DNA of 6,124 nt from NCBI GenBank assembly GCA_020630355.1, contig JAHDBO010000128.1, positions 1-6,124 of the forward strand. Reading direction: 5' to 3'. Below are positions 5,874-6,124 of this stretch, one piece after another. The position numbers and the translations under genes were made by a program. A model generated the notes under the pieces. The model had not been told where the DNA came from, did no database searches, and saw only the letters and a list, made by a program, of their open reading frames with translations. Numbering within the stretch: the first letter of the stretch is position 1; each line of letters starts with the position of its first letter. This stretch comes from Saprospiraceae bacterium (GTDB lineage: Bacteria; Bacteroidota; Bacteroidia; Chitinophagales; Saprospiraceae).

Positions 5874-6124
5874 ATGAGAAAGATATACACATTTATTTTC
5901 CTTTTTGTGTTGTTGAATGTAAGCGCACAAAATACTACTCAAGACGTTCATAGCTGGCTATCTAAGCAAAAGGCACAAAATCGGGCAGAAGAACTCTCTT
6001 TACTCAAGCCTTCAAGCTCCAATTTTCGAGAGGACAATATAAAAAAAGCGGTATCGAGTTACCAGCTTTTGGATTTGGATAGGAACGCCTTACGTATTTT
6101 TGAAAAAAATCCTAAGGATAGATT
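5874..6124 (+). CDS. Exported protein, N-terminal part (3' end outside window)
   Basis: The frame from the ATG at 5874 stays open to the window edge, giving the first 83 residues. It begins MRKIYTFIFLFVLLNVSAQ, a classic signal peptide with a basic start, a hydrophobic core and a likely cut after SA or SAQ; the SAQ ending is very common in Bacteroidota secreted proteins. The mature part is charged and polar, with KQKAQNRAEEL (31-41), then SSYQLLDLDRNALRIF (61-76) and KNPKDR at the edge. The 'Y-x-LLDLD-x-x-ALRIF-x-x-xP' pattern resembles the start of propeptides of secreted Bacteroidota metalloproteases (reprolysin-like), but that is only an impression from a short stretch. No domain can be claimed. 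A promoter element lies 24 bases upstream. An overlapping ORF in another frame (5756-5953) lacks any protein-like signal and is rejected. Confidence 0.75.
   Translation, partial: MRKIYTFIFLFVLLNVSAQNTTQDVHSWLSKQKAQNRAEELSLLKPSSSNFREDNIKKAVSSYQLLDLDRNALRIFEKNPKDR

Noticed and set aside
5756..5953. A 65-codon + strand ORF after dnaN
   Set aside because: Its composition has no protein-like pattern, it overlaps the start of the better-supported exported protein in another frame, and the promoter element at 5842-5849 lies inside it.
1..6124. CRISPR arrays, tRNA or rRNA genes, insertion sequences, riboswitches
   Set aside because: No spaced exact repeats, cloverleaf-like or rRNA-like stretches, transposase motifs or terminal inverted repeats were seen on either strand; this was by eye only.

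Overview
The window looks like chromosomal DNA from a member of the Bacteroidota. It is AT-leaning and has no Shine-Dalgarno sequences at convincing distances. Three gene starts are preceded by exact matches to the Bacteroidota -7 promoter element TAnnTTTG. The protein families also fit: a type I-beta DAHP synthase with an N-terminal ferredoxin-like domain, and exported proteins with short hydrophobic leaders ending in ...SAQ. A Saprospiria/Cytophagia-like source is possible, but the sequence does not fix the genus.

Left part (1-2506, + strand): the 3' end of a PLP fold-type III (alanine-racemase-like / D-threonine-aldolase-like) enzyme runs in from the left edge. After about 165 bases comes a lipoprotein joining a BIG2 Ig-like domain to a DM13 domain. 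It is followed 53 bases later by a predicted outer-membrane beta-barrel protein of the MetA-pathway/transporter-like group. These two probably form one transcription unit that makes a cell-envelope pair. The presence of DM13 hints at extracytoplasmic redox or metal chemistry, but no substrate can be read from the sequence.

Middle (2507-4474): a 111-base convergent gap holds two inverted repeats, one of them a 38-base near-perfect palindrome that probably acts as the shared terminator. On the - strand, trpA (tryptophan synthase alpha) is followed after 66 bases by aroF (DAHP synthase). This pairs the first committed step of the shikimate pathway with the last tryptophan enzyme. trpB is not next to trpA here.

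Right part (4475-6124): a 146-base divergent gap between trpA and dnaN contains a perfect DnaA box (TTATCCACA) between two opposed -7 elements. dnaN (DNA polymerase III beta clamp) is complete. It is followed by a 134-base gap with another -7 element, then the first 83 codons of an exported protein cut by the right edge.

Across three gaps there are degenerate copies of a heptamer, TTGAAAC/CTGAAAC, tandem in one gap and partly so in another. The window is mostly ordinary housekeeping sequence. The items most worth a second look are the BIG2-DM13 lipoprotein/barrel pair, the DnaA box in the trpA-dnaN gap, the large palindrome and the heptamer repeats.
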